Shown piece by piece: positions 1 through 8,304 of a stretch of DNA of 64,000 nt. The stretch lies in assembly GCF_900157375.1 (NCBI RefSeq), contig NZ_LT721901.1, positions 1 to 64,000 on the forward strand, written 5' to 3'. Origin of the DNA: Mycobacterium rhizamassiliense (GTDB lineage: Bacteria; Actinomycetota; Actinomycetes; Mycobacteriales; Mycobacteriaceae). Within the stretch, counting starts at the first letter, position 1. Each line of letters opens with the position of its first letter. The notes beneath the pieces are model-generated. The model did no database searches, was not told the origin of the DNA, and saw only the letters and a list, made by a program, of their open reading frames with translations. The translations under genes were made by a program, and so were the position numbers.

Positions 1-12
1 AACGTGGGACAC

Positions 13-73
13 GAAGGCCTCCTGGTTGGTGAAGCGGTTTCTAGACAGCTCCACTTCACAACCGGAGGCCTTC
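13..73. repeat. Imperfect inverted repeat near the left edge
   Basis: Positions 13-22 (GAAGGCCTCC) are the exact reverse complement of 64-73 (GGAGGCCTTC), and the inner flanks GGTT and AACC also pair after a one-base bulge. The result is a long stem around a ~36-nt loop. It could be a transcription terminator or the edge of a mobile element lying left of the window. No transposase is visible, so its role is open. Confidence 0.35.
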
Positions 74-128
74 ACCTGTCACACAGGCTCACCGACACCG
101 AACGGGACAACCTCCCTGGACATCACAC

Positions 129-377
129 CTAGCCCTTCGGCGGGTAGGGGTCGTTACCCGGCGCAATGGTGTTGGAGTCGCGGATCTTGCCGTCCCGGCC
201 ATGGATGCGCACCTCACCACCACCGCTGTTGTGCACGATCTCGCCGGCGCGCTGGGTCGCTTCCCTCTGGGTGTCGGTGTGGGCGCTGGAACGGGTCGCA
301 CCCGGCTTCTTGACGTCCCACCCGCCGCCGGGATTCGGAACGACGTCGCGACTGTTCGGCATTTGCTTCTTGGCCAT
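129..377 (-). CDS. DUF2188 family small protein
   Basis: Protein of 82 residues starting MAKKQMPNSRDVVPNPGGGW. The pattern of an N-terminal VVPNPGGGWDVK stretch, a central region rich in Thr, Gln and Arg, and a C-terminal GEVRIHGRDGKIRDSNTI motif is the signature of DUF2188 proteins. These are short hydrophilic proteins of unknown function found widely in bacteria. The start at 377 was preferred over an upstream in-frame start at 545 because homology-like sequence begins exactly at MAKKQ and the extension has no family features. It is divergent from the defence genes at 939-4447 and separated from them by ~560 bp. Confidence 0.75.
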   Translation of the reverse strand: MAKKQMPNSRDVVPNPGGGWDVKKPGATRSSAHTDTQREATQRAGEIVHNSGGGEVRIHGRDGKIRDSNTIAPGNDPYPPKG

Positions 378-938
378 AGTGTGGTCCTTGCACTGTTCAG
401 GCACGGCTTCACCCGTGCTTGTCAAAGTCCAAGGTCGGGCAGCGGCGGGTTGCCACCGCCCCCGGCGGGCGCCGGTGTTACCGTCAAGGCCTGCCAGCCA
501 AAGCAGCCAAGAGGGTCCCAGACCGAGGAGCTCGGTCCAAACCAACCTTCGGTCTGGACCTTCTTGGAAGCATAAGTGCCCGACCGGTCAACTCCCGGTA
601 TGTCGAAGCGGCCACGAATCTGCATCAATGGAGATACGGTTCGAGCGCGCCCACCCAGTCTGTGCAGTGGCTTGCGAACTCCCAGGTGGGAGCGCCAAAT
701 AACAAATCACAATAGTGTAGTTATTTGTTGCGATTGTTTGCCGAATTCATCAACTCTCGGTGTGTCGCGCGTGTCGCGCGACGGTCGGGCTCATTGCCGC
801 GCCGGACAGTCGAGGTGGTCGCGCCCGCTGACGCCGTCCGCACCAAGGGCGGCCCGGAGGTGTCTTGTCCGTCTGGTGCGCGGGTTCCGGCGCGATAGCG
901 CGGCGTCGTGGACGGCGGCTACGGTTGTGAGGTAGTGA
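378..938. other. Intergenic region upstream of the Gabija-like pair
   Basis: No convincing gene is seen in this 561-bp stretch; open frames here lack coding character. It contains a locally AT-rich patch around 695-735 with an inverted repeat (listed separately) that is the best candidate for a promoter or operator of the downstream defence genes. Confidence 0.5.
696..727. promoter_or_regulatory. AT-rich inverted repeat, possible operator
   Basis: CAAATAAC at 696-703 is the exact reverse complement of GTTATTTG at 720-727, and AACAAAT at 701-707 also pairs with ATTTGTT at 723-729. AT-rich sequence like this is rare in the window. It lies ~210 bp before the defence operon start, so it could bind a regulator of that operon or mark the promoter. 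This is inferred from symmetry and position only. Confidence 0.35.
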
Positions 939-2668
939 ATGTCTATGCGCATCCAGCGGATCCGTGTCCAAAATTTCCGCAATCTCGCCGCGATCGACTT
1001 ACCGCTGGATCCGGGTTCGGTATTGTCGGTGAGAACCGTTCTGGCAAATCGAATCTCATTCACGCGCTGCGGCTCGTCCTTGACACAACGCTGTCGATCG
1101 CTGATCGGCAGCTGGACCGCGACGACTTCTGGGACGGCCTCAGCGACGGGTCCCCGGACTGGGATCCGCTGTCCGCCGGCCATGTCATCGAAGTGTCGAT
1201 CGACATTGTGGGGTTCGCCGACAATGCCCGGGTGCTGACCGCACTGGCTGACGCTCTGGTCGAGCAAGACCCGCCCCACGCGCGCCTGACCTATCGGTTC
1301 GGGCCGGTCGACATGGGCGACGATGCGATACCGCTCGCCTCGCGCTATCAGGGCCGGGTCTACGGCGGCGATAGCTATACCCGCGATATCTCCACCTCGG
1401 TGCGCCGGCAGCTGCATTTCCATCTGCTGCCGGCGCTTCGCGATGTCGAAAGCGACATCGCGCGCTGGCGCGGCTCGCCGCTGCGGGAGCTCCTGGAACG
1501 TGCGGCGCGCGAGGTGTCCGATGATGATCTGACCCAGGTGCGCGCCGCGATGCGCACGACCAACGACCGCGTCAACGATCTGGATCAGATCCGGGACCTG
1601 AGCGGACGGATCAGCGAACGCCTCACCGAGATGGTCGGGCCATATCAGGCGGTCGACACTGACCTTGCGGTCGCTCCCGAAGACCCGATGCGACTGATCC
1701 GCAGCATGCGGATTTTCGTCGACGGGCCGCTGCGGCGCCGGTTGTCCAGCGCGAGCCTGGGCACGCTGAACATCATCTATTTGGCGCTGCTCGATTTGGG
1801 GCTCCAAGACCGGCTGTCCGACCAGGTGATCGCCCACACTGTGGTGGCGATCGAGGAGCCTGAAGCCCACCTGCATCCGCACCTGCAGCGTGTCATCTTC
1901 CGGCAGGTCCTGACCGAGGCCAACGACGAGCGCACCGTCGTCGTGACGACGCAGTCCCCGCACATCGTCAGTGTCACCGATCCCCGCAAGCTCATCATGC
2001 TGCGCTCCCAGGACGATCAGACCACGGTGTGCGCCGCGACAAGCGCGGTGCTGCAACCCGGCGAATGGAACGACATCGCCCGCTATCTGGATGCCACCCG
2101 CGCCGAAATCGTGTTCGCGCGAAAGGTTCTGCTCGTCGAGGGCTTCGCCGAGCAGGTCCTGGTGCCTGTCATGGCCGCCCAGATCGGCATCGACCTCGAC
2201 AAGCTGGGAATCTCGGTGTGCGCGGTGCACGGCACACATTTCGGCTCGTATGTGAGGTTCTGCGCGGCGCTGTCGATTCCGTGGGCCGTGCTAACCGACG
2301 GCGACCCCGACACCGCGGGCGTATCCCGGGGCGGCAAACGTGCCGCCGACCTGATCGCCTCACTCGAACTGGCCGGGCCACCGTCGGCGCACGGATGTTT
2401 CGTCGGGAACACCACGTTCGAATACGACCTGGTCGCATCCGAGCCGCGCAACGTGGCGGCGGCCTTCGACGCCCTGACCGCACTGTCGGCTGCGCCGTCG
2501 GCGGCCGTCATCAAGGGGTGGGGTGACACCGTTCCTGATCAAGACACGTTCATGCGGGCCATCGCCAACGCGGGCGGCAAGGGCCGCTACGCCCAGCGCC
2601 TGGCTGAGGCCAGCATCGAGCCGCCGGGTTATGTGGACCAGGCGCTGAGGTATCTGGCACAGACGTAG
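939..2668 (+). pseudogene. GajA-like OLD-family ATPase/TOPRIM nuclease, frameshifted
   Basis: The N-terminus begins MSMRIQRIRVQNFRNLAAID in the frame of position 939. The rest of the protein runs in the frame of 908, from IVGENRSGKSN (Walker A, nt 1022-1054). The junction sequence GGTTCGGTATTGTCGGT reads correctly as GSV-IVGEN only if one base is restored near 1022, so a single nucleotide is missing. Downstream are an ABC-type signature region, Walker B with IEEPEAHLHP, an H-loop-like VTTQSPH, and a C-terminal TOPRIM domain with LLVEG and TDGDPDT acidic motifs. This OLD plus TOPRIM layout is that of GajA, the nuclease of Gabija anti-phage systems. The UvrD-like partner starts at the next base after the stop, as expected for an operon. 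It is either an inactivated gene or carries an assembly error; the remaining frame is otherwise intact, which argues for a recent event. Confidence 0.8.
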
Positions 2669-4447
2669 ATGACCTCGCTCTCGGAGTCGATCGCGCGGAT
2701 GCGGAATAACCCCCGGCAGTGGCAGGCGTTTCGCACCGAGGGCCAGTGCGTCGTTCTGGCCCCACCGGGCAGCGGCAAAACCGAAGTCCTCACCACCCGG
2801 ATGGCCTGGGATCTGCTGCATCACATCAGCGAGCCGCGTGGCACGGCCTGCGTGACGCTGACCGTCGCAGCCGCTGAGCAATTGCGTGCCCGCGTCGAGG
2901 AGCTGCACCATTTCCGGCGGCCGAACATTTTCATCGGAACGGTGCACAGTTTCCTGCTCAACGAGATCATCATCCCCTTCGCCGCGCTGCTTGGGCGACA
3001 CGATCTGAGCACGATCACGATTGTGGGCGAAAGCCAGGCCGAAGCGATCCTCAACAGCATCGTCTACGACGTCTACGGACCACACGCCGATATCCGCAAC
3101 ATCCCCTCAACGGTCCGCATCAACCGTCGGCGCATGGCCACCGACGAGCAATGGGGCCGCCACGACGCTCGCATGAAAATCATCGCCGACAGATACGTCG
3201 AGGCGCTGCACGCCGAGGGCCTCACCGACTTCAACGAACTCGTCGAACTGGCCATCGAGATGACCGAGCACTCCGATCTCGTGCGCCGGGCCCTGACAGC
3301 CAAATATCCACGCATCTACGTCGACGAGTACCAGGACCTCGAACCTGGCCTGGATCGGGTGATCCAGACGCTGTGCTTGAATCCGGGCGCCGGCTGCCAA
3401 CTGTTCGCGGTCGGGGATCCCGATCAGGCAATCTACGGATTCACCGGCACGATGCCCGAGTTGCTGGAGCGGCTGGCCTGCCATCCCCAGGTCACACCGG
3501 TCACCCTGGAGACCAACTACCGGTGCGGACGCCGCATCATCGCCATGGCTCAAACGTTCAAGGAAAGCGCCGCCGCCGTCACCGACCGCGACGGCGGCAC
3601 CGCCCGGGCGCAGTGTTGCCCCACGGGGTTCGCCGAGCAATGCCGCTACACCGTCGACTGGATCACCGAGGCCCGCGATCGCTACCCGCTGCACGAAATC
3701 GGCGTGCTGTGCCCGGCCAACGAGCAATGCGAGCAAGTCGCCGACACACTGCGGCAGGCAGGTATTCCCGCGCTCTACCGCAGCAGAGACGACTACAGAT
3801 TGACCCGGGTGACGATGTTCATCGAAGCCTGCGCAGCGTGGTGCTGTTTCGGCAAAGAGACCAGCCACTACCGCCTGGCCGATCTGCTGCGGACGTGGCG
3901 CTACATGCTGGCAGACCAATGGACCACCCAGAAGGATGTGCAGCTCACGGCGGTGCTGCTCGACCAGTCACGCGTCGCGGCCAGCGCGTCGGCCCTCAAC
4001 TTCGTCGAGGCGATCGACGCCGCCGGAATGCAGTCGGTCCTGACCCGCCCCAGGTTGGCCATCGACGCACTGGAGGTGTCCAAATTGCGCACCGCTGTGC
4101 AGCCGGGCCCCACCGGTCACGCACCCCTGGCCGAGCTGGCCGAACGTGCGCGCCTGACCGACCGCGTCGAAGTCCGCACCATGACCGCAAGCAAAGGCCT
4201 CGAATACGATGCGATCGCGGTGCTGGGCCTCGACGAACGTCGGATCCCGTACTTCGCGGCCGACTGGGACGCCGCCGAGATGCGCGAAGAGCGGCGAAAG
4301 TTCTACGTCACACTGACGCGGGCACGCGATGAACTTCTGCTGCTGTACTCAGGGTTCGTCGAGTGGCGCTCAGGCAAAACCAGTTCATCGGGACCCAGCC
4401 GCTTCTTGGACGAACTGGGTCTCATCGACGACACCGACGGCTGGTAG
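2669..4447 (+). CDS. UvrD/Rep-like superfamily 1 helicase, GajB-like
   Basis: 592 residues. A Q-motif (PRQWQAF, ~16-22) precedes Walker A APPGSGKT (31-38). The DExQ-type Walker B is IYVDEYQD (~216-223). Further motifs are FAVGDPDQAIYGF, LETNYRCG, and the C-terminal TASKGLEYDAI and YVTLTRARDEL, together defining a UvrD/PcrA-like SF1A helicase. It is shorter than housekeeping UvrD (~700-770 residues), as are GajB proteins. The ATG follows the upstream stop codon with no spacing, indicating tight translational coupling with the OLD-family nuclease. In Gabija, GajB senses nucleotide pools or DNA ends and works with the GajA nuclease against phage. If GajA is truly broken the helicase may be a remnant, yet it shows no damage itself. 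Confidence 0.85.
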   Translation: MTSLSESIARMRNNPRQWQAFRTEGQCVVLAPPGSGKTEVLTTRMAWDLLHHISEPRGTACVTLTVAAAEQLRARVEELHHFRRPNIFIGTVHSFLLNEIIIPFAALLGRHDLSTITIVGESQAEAILNSIVYDVYGPHADIRNIPSTVRINRRRMATDEQWGRHDARMKIIADRYVEALHAEGLTDFNELVELAIEMTEHSDLVRRALTAKYPRIYVDEYQDLEPGLDRVIQTLCLNPGAGCQLFAVGDPDQAIYGFTGTMPELLERLACHPQVTPVTLETNYRCGRRIIAMAQTFKESAAAVTDRDGGTARAQCCPTGFAEQCRYTVDWITEARDRYPLHEIGVLCPANEQCEQVADTLRQAGIPALYRSRDDYRLTRVTMFIEACAAWCCFGKETSHYRLADLLRTWRYMLADQWTTQKDVQLTAVLLDQSRVAASASALNFVEAIDAAGMQSVLTRPRLAIDALEVSKLRTAVQPGPTGHAPLAELAERARLTDRVEVRTMTASKGLEYDAIAVLGLDERRIPYFAADWDAAEMREERRKFYVTLTRARDELLLLYSGFVEWRSGKTSSSGPSRFLDELGLIDDTDGW

Positions 4448-4564
4448 CACCACGGCGGCGCGGACCCCTCGAAGCGAACCCGACACGGGTCCTCATCGGC
4501 CGACCGATCGCCAGCGGCGCGCGCCGCCCACCGATGTCGGTGCGCTCTGCAACGATCGACCCAA

Positions 4565-4819
4565 ATGGCTCACGTCGACCGGGCTGCCTTGCAGGTGTTG
4601 CTGACACCCCTGATCACCTCGATGGGGTCGCGTTCCCATCAGGATCTCGACCGCACCTTCACCAAGCTCGGTCTGGCTGAGCCGCCGTGCCCAGCGGGTC
4701 TGCCCCGCAGCCGTGCCCAGCGTGCGCACGCGGTGGCCGCGGCGCTGGCCGACGCCGATCTGGTCGAGGTGGCCGGCCGTGTACTGACCGAAGGTGAAGC
4801 GGATCGGGTCGCACCCTAA
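4565..4819 (+). CDS. Small ORF resembling an N-terminal abortive-infection-type domain
   Basis: 84 residues, MAHVDRAALQVLLTPLITSM, followed by LDRTFTKLGLAEPP and a C-terminal stretch rich in Ala, Asp and Val. The sequence resembles the ~80-residue helical N-terminal module of some AbiJ-like or effector-associated proteins, but no effector domain follows before the stop. It lies 117 bp downstream of the helicase on the same strand, so it may be a third component of the defence locus or a truncated piece of another. The start codon is not supported by a strong ribosome binding site. The domain link is tentative. Confidence 0.45.
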   Translation: MAHVDRAALQVLLTPLITSMGSRSHQDLDRTFTKLGLAEPPCPAGLPRSRAQRAHAVAAALADADLVEVAGRVLTEGEADRVAP

Positions 4820-5114
4820 CGAACGGTTTTTTCGAACCAGGTGCCCAAGGATGGCCCTGCGGTCAAGTCGTCTTGTTTGCTGGCTGCAGTTCCTTGGCGA
4901 CCTCACATCAGACGTAGGCTAGGTTACGTATGACGGTGACTCCGTGGTTATCGGTGATGGCGCGGCACCGAAATACAGTGTGCGGCAACATGATAATAGA
5001 CTCGCCAAGGTTTACCGGTAACCCGCCATATTCGATCTCGGCGTATTCGGTAGTGAAGCGCTATAGCGGCAAAGGCGACACCACCCTCCACGACGCACCG
5101 CCTGTCCGCTGCGG
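4820..5114. other. Intergenic region with the third motif copy
   Basis: No gene is supported in these ~295 bp. The only notable content is the 18-bp motif at 4979-4996 that also marks the end of both copies of the ~313-bp repeat. Confidence 0.5.
4979..4996. promoter_or_regulatory. 18-bp motif, copy 3 (TGTGCGGCAACATGATAA)
   Basis: TGTGCGGCAACATGATAA differs by one base from 5571-5588 (TGTGCGACAACATGATAA) and by two from 34400-34417 (TGTGCGACATCATGATAA). Here the surrounding DNA does not match the longer repeat, so the motif is conserved on its own. That suggests a protein-binding site or a recombination end. Function unknown. Confidence 0.4.
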
Positions 5115-5402
5115 TCAGTCGGCCGTATCAGCAGCGGGGCCGCCAGGCGGTATCACCTGGTAACTGTACCGCCACTCGACCTCGGTGCCATGCTCACCGC
5201 CGACCGGCCGTGATCCGCGGAGATGCAAAAAAGCGACCATGTCATCGTCGCCGACTTGAGCCTGAGCCTTCCGCTCCGCCAGCGCCCTTACTTGGGCCGG
5301 GCTCATCGTCTCGGGCACCACGATGGTGTCGTGCCGCACGTTCGAGGCATCGCCCATAGCGCCAGGCTGCGGCAACTGAGGGCTTCCGTTTCCCGACGAC
5401 AC
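5115..5402 (-). CDS. Hypothetical protein, second gene of the repeat unit
   Basis: 95 residues from a GTG start at 5402, which follows the stop of the upstream small ORF by six bases with a GAGGG in between, suggesting coupling. It begins MSSGNGSPQLPQPGAM, has a hydrophilic middle ([15 protein letters not shown]) and a C-terminus with VEWRYSYQVIPP. No family was recognised. The first ~41 residues are duplicated at 34106-34420, where the copy is cut off and joined to a phosphoketolase fragment, so this is the only intact copy in the window. Confidence 0.5.
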   Translation of the reverse strand: MSSGNGSPQLPQPGAMGDASNVRHDTIVVPETMSPAQVRALAERKAQAQVGDDDMVAFLHLRGSRPVGGEHGTEVEWRYSYQVIPPGGPAADTAD

Positions 5403-5591
5403 GCGCCCTCACACAACCGTGATCGACACGTGCTCGAGCTGCGACGCAACCACCGCCACTCGCCATTGACCATGCCAAACGGGCGCCCAAGGCAACCGCG
5501 AGGACCAGTTGGCGGCGGCTTTCACTTGCTTGCCCGGCGTGACCAACTCTCCCGGGTGGATGGGATATATTGTGCGACAACATGATAACGG
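5279..5591. repeat. ~313-bp dispersed repeat, copy 1
   Basis: From CCAGCGCCCTTACTTGGG (5279) to the GATAACGG end (5591), this segment is nearly identical to 34106-34420. The copies differ by scattered substitutions and a 2-bp indel (AGGACCAG here, AGGACACCAG in copy 2). It spans the 5' half of the 95-residue ORF and the whole coding-like part of the small ORF upstream of it. No transposase lies in or beside it, so it moved passively or is the remnant of a larger element. Confidence 0.85.
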
Positions 5592-5624
5592 AGACTTTGG
5601 CCGTGGATAACCGGGATTATCCAA
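5409..5624 (-). CDS. Hypothetical protein, first gene of the repeat unit
   Basis: A reading frame of up to 71 residues ending [22 protein letters not shown]. The last ~45 residues (from [13 protein letters not shown]) have good coding character. The true start is unclear: the annotated start lies inside the inverted repeat at 5604-5623, and a shorter form starting near VTPGK is possible. In copy 2 (34106-34420) the same frame is broken by two extra bases, so the family is intact only here. No known domain was recognised. Confidence 0.35.
   Translation of the reverse strand: MDNPGYPRPKSPLSCCRTIYPIHPGELVTPGKQVKAAANWSSRLPWAPVWHGQWRVAVVASQLEHVSITVV
5604..5623. promoter_or_regulatory. Inverted repeat next to repeat copy 1
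   Basis: TGGATAA at 5604-5610 and TTATCCA at 5617-5623 are perfect inverted arms around six bases. An equivalent inverted repeat (CGTGGATA..TATCCACG) sits at the same relative place beside copy 2 at 34431-34454, although the sequence between is not conserved. The conserved symmetry beside two copies suggests an operator for the repeat-borne genes. Confidence 0.4.
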
Positions 5625-5814
5625 CCGACCTTCCGTTCTTCAGGCGGAGTTCGGGCCTACACCAACGTGTTTCAGCCGGTCCGACCAGCCGCGCGACCGG
5701 CATTCGGACGTGTTGGATCAGTCGGTCTGGCTCGTTGGCCCCATATTGGCCCCATGAGATGACCCAAATCGGCCGCAACTGACAGGCTGGATGCAGTGCA
5801 ATTTGGGAGCAGTT

Positions 5815-6474
5815 TCACGGCGCCGGCTCAAGCATCAGGCCCCACGGCGTGGTGACGTTGGTGAGCGGTTGCGGCGGCGGGTCGGTGAGCGCGATGAGGT
5901 CTCCCGCCAAGCTCGCGGTGCCGCGGCCCTCGAAGAGTGCGACGCAAGCGTTGCCGTCCAGGCGGGACGGGAAGCGGACGGCGCCGGCGCCTCGGTCAAA
6001 AAGGTCCGCGGCGATCGTCTGCGTGATGGCGCGGCGACTGGTGGTGATCTCGTGGAGATCGAGGTGCTGCAGGTCGTGGGCGAGCAGCAGTTCGACGTGG
6101 CGATGCTCGATCTCCTGGCGTGTGGGGACGTCGGTCAGGTCGATCAAGGGGCCATCGAGCTTGAGGACTGTGGGAACGAGGACGTGCTGTATGCGCCACT
6201 GCGCAGTGACCGGCTTCTCAGTGAAGTCTTGAGCGGCCTCGGGTCCGTAGCGCTCGACATGGCGGCGCAGCGCGCCGAGGTTCGGCCGGAAGTCGGCCAG
6301 CACCTCGCGCAGACACGTTTCGGCCGAGTCAGCGCAATAGAGCGTGCGGAAACGGCGGTGGACGTCGTCGAAACGGTGACTGAACTGGTACAGCTCGAGC
6401 GGAGTGAAGCCGAGCGGGTCAGCGTAATAGCCGACCCGCCACAGGGTTCGCCCTTGCTCGGGCGCCGCGATCAC
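5815..6474 (-). CDS. RES-domain toxin (MbcT-like, NAD+-degrading)
   Basis: 219 residues from a GTG at 6474 that overlaps the antitoxin stop by four bases (GTGA); this start was chosen over longer frames because family sequence begins at IAAPEQGRTLWRVG. RES landmarks are visible: the Arg in LWRVGY, the Glu in SAETCLREVLADF, and the Ser in FPSRLDG. Family knowledge: RES toxins such as MbcT consume NAD+ and are held inactive by an Xre/DUF2384 antitoxin, which is the gene directly upstream. The length matches the larger mycobacterial RES toxins (~186-206 residues). The ending TPWGLMLEPAP appears complete, so the module looks functional. Confidence 0.85.
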   Translation of the reverse strand: MIAAPEQGRTLWRVGYYADPLGFTPLELYQFSHRFDDVHRRFRTLYCADSAETCLREVLADFRPNLGALRRHVERYGPEAAQDFTEKPVTAQWRIQHVLVPTVLKLDGPLIDLTDVPTRQEIEHRHVELLLAHDLQHLDLHEITTSRRAITQTIAADLFDRGAGAVRFPSRLDGNACVALFEGRGTASLAGDLIALTDPPPQPLTNVTTPWGLMLEPAP

Positions 6475-6866
6475 GACTGGAAGCTGGCGACCTGCCGTGC
6501 GGCCCGTACGACCATCGCGAACTCCGCGGTGTCGATCGCCGCACCGAGCACCTCGATCGGCGCGCGATCGTCCAAGCGCGTGTTGGTGCCAAACAGCCAC
6601 GCCCGCGCCGTCTTGTCGTCGTAGGCGTCGACGAGCATCCTGACGACCTTGTAGCCCTCGCGTAACCGGCGCTCGGTCGCGCCGTGAGGTTCCGGGCCGC
6701 CATCGCGCGCGTAGCGACCGATTTGTTTGGCGTCAGCCAAGCCCGCCATCGCCGCCGCGACGCGTTGGCCGACAGCTTCTTGCAGATATGCGGCGATCTC
6801 GCGGATCGAAAGCGTCGCTGCCTGATCATCGAGTCGCTGCGCCGCAGAGACGGTCAAGACCGGCAT
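6471..6866 (-). CDS. Xre/MbcA/ParS-type antitoxin (DUF2384)
   Basis: 131 residues starting MPVLTVSAAQRLDDQAATLS behind a GGAGGTGCG ribosome binding site. The N-terminal part is helical and HTH-like. The C-terminal ~55 residues (GYKVVRMLVDAYDDKTARAW ... APIEVLGAAIDTAEF) match the toxin-binding DUF2384 domain that partners RES toxins. It overlaps the toxin by four bases, the usual order of antitoxin first. It should bind and neutralise the RES toxin and repress the shared promoter in the ~100 bp upstream. Confidence 0.85.
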   Translation of the reverse strand: MPVLTVSAAQRLDDQAATLSIREIAAYLQEAVGQRVAAAMAGLADAKQIGRYARDGGPEPHGATERRLREGYKVVRMLVDAYDDKTARAWLFGTNTRLDDRAPIEVLGAAIDTAEFAMVVRAARQVASFQS

Positions 6867-6975
6867 ATCGCACCTCCATATTGATCTACCCGAGACACTA
6901 CCATCTAAGAGCCCAATAACTCACCCATAAGCTACACCCGATAACACACCAGGCGGCCCGACCTAAGGTTCGCGG

Positions 6976-7905
6976 TTGGAGAGGCTGAGCAGCGGACTAA
7001 CGGCCTTACGCCCGGCACACCTGCCGATCGGCAACCAGCAACCGCAGATCACTGGCGTCGTCGATGGCGGCGGTCAACTGGGCGGCTCGCGATGCTGCGA
7101 TGCTGCGATGCGCAATGTTCCGCTAACACTCATGCACGTCATCGCTCCGGTCGTGCCGGCGGTTACGCCGTGGCCGGAGATTCCGATACCTCAAGACTAT
7201 TTCGAGCGGCAGGACGACAAAGCGAGGCAAATTCTCGAAGACGCGCGCAGGGCGGTCGCCGACAGCACCGCCGACCATGGCCCGCCGTTCGTGTACAGCG
7301 TGGTGGTACATGGCCCGACCGTTTCCACGCTCGTCAATCAGTCCAAGATTGCCGACATGATGGTCTCGGGATGGCGGGGCGACGGCGCGTTTAGCCAGGT
7401 CCCGTTCGGCTCGGTCAGCACCGGCCTTGTGAACTATGCGCAGTGCCCGGTCGCGGTCGCGGTCGTCCATGATGAGGCCCCGCCGCCCGCGCAGCCACCG
7501 GTGCTGGTGGGAATCGATGGTTCGCCCGCATCGGAACTGGCGACCGAGATCGCCTTTGACCAGGCCTTTCGCCGGGGGGTGGACTTGGTGGCACTGCATG
7601 CGTGGTCGGACGTCCGCGTGTCGGAAGTGTAAGGTCTGGATTTCGCGACGATGGAAGTGCAAGCACAAGTGGCGCTGGCCAAGTGGCTCGCCGGATGGCA
7701 GGAGTGCTACCCCGATGTCACGGTGCGACGTGTGATGGTGCGCGATCAGCCGGCTCGTCAACTTGTCGAGCACTCGGAGTCCGCACAACTCGTCGTCGTC
7801 GGCAGTAACGGTCGCGGCGGATTCGCCGGCATGCTGCTGGGTTCGGTGAGCACGGCCGTCGCGCATGCGGCGCAGACGGTGGTGATCGTCGCCCGCGAGT
7901 CATAG
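6976..7905 (+). pseudogene. Universal stress protein (Rv2623-type), decayed
   Basis: A two-domain USP with several lesions. The first ATP-binding segment is scrambled (VDGGGQLGGSRCCDAAMRN where intact copies read [22 protein letters not shown]). Domain 1 then reads normally from NVPLTLMHVIAP. A TAA stop at 7630-7632 interrupts domain 2 where paralogues have PGLDW. The remaining C-terminus ([15 protein letters not shown] ... [17 protein letters not shown]) continues in the same frame to 7905. Intact relatives are at 31666-32553, 43753-44643 and 47214-48098. A premature stop plus a damaged N-terminus indicates a true pseudogene rather than a single sequencing error. Confidence 0.85.
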
Positions 7906-8304
7906 CGGCGCATCCGGGCATCACGCTAACCCGTGCATCTCATACGCCCGTCAGGCCGCTATCGAATGCGCGCGAGCACGTGGCCTACACCGGGTTTCCT
8001 TCAACGCCTAAGTGCACCGTTCCGCGCGGCGTCACAGCCTGTAGTCAGCGATCGCCGCGACGGCGACGATTGGGGCCTGGCGGTGCCCAGCGAAGCTCGG
8101 GAAACCGAAGTGTTGCGGCGCATCGCCAACACCAGTCGCCCTGCCCGGAGACTTACGCTCCTCACTGGTCGCGCGGGTCTTTCGGCCTGCCATGGCGAGG
8201 TATTGCGACCCTGTATATCGCTGGTCGCTACTGATCGAATCAGTGTGAGTTCGTTCCGCCACCGACCCCGCGGTGCGCTCTGGTAGTGGCGGCCGAGAGG
8301 ATTA
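7906..8304. other. Intergenic region with a weak DosR-box-like site
   Basis: No convincing gene. CGGAGACTTACGCTCCTC at 8146-8163 is a degenerate palindrome resembling the DosR box at 52695-52712 and lies ~150 bp before the ATPase gene. It could link that ATPase to the dormancy regulon, but the match is weak. Confidence 0.3.

Noticed and set aside
1..130. Insertion-sequence end at the left edge
   Set aside because: An inverted repeat is present but there is no transposase sequence, matching end or target duplication within the window, so it is listed only as an inverted repeat.
791..2239. 482-codon open frame antisense to the OLD-family gene
   Set aside because: Shadow of the GC-rich coding strand; composition is His/Asp/Arg/Gly repeats without motifs, while the sense strand has clear ATPase and TOPRIM motifs.
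3151..4332. 393-codon overlapping frame within the helicase gene
   Set aside because: Very Arg-rich out-of-frame reading of the helicase; helicase motifs lie in the other frame.
5604..5623. Possible DnaA boxes (TTATCCA-like) beside the repeat copies
   Set aside because: Only one opposed pair per site and no cluster, replication genes or AT-rich unwinding element; regulator-type inverted repeat is a simpler reading.
5735..5755. Short tandem TTGGCCCCATA TTGGCCCCAT, considered as an attachment site
   Set aside because: Too short, no tRNA or integrase nearby in the window.
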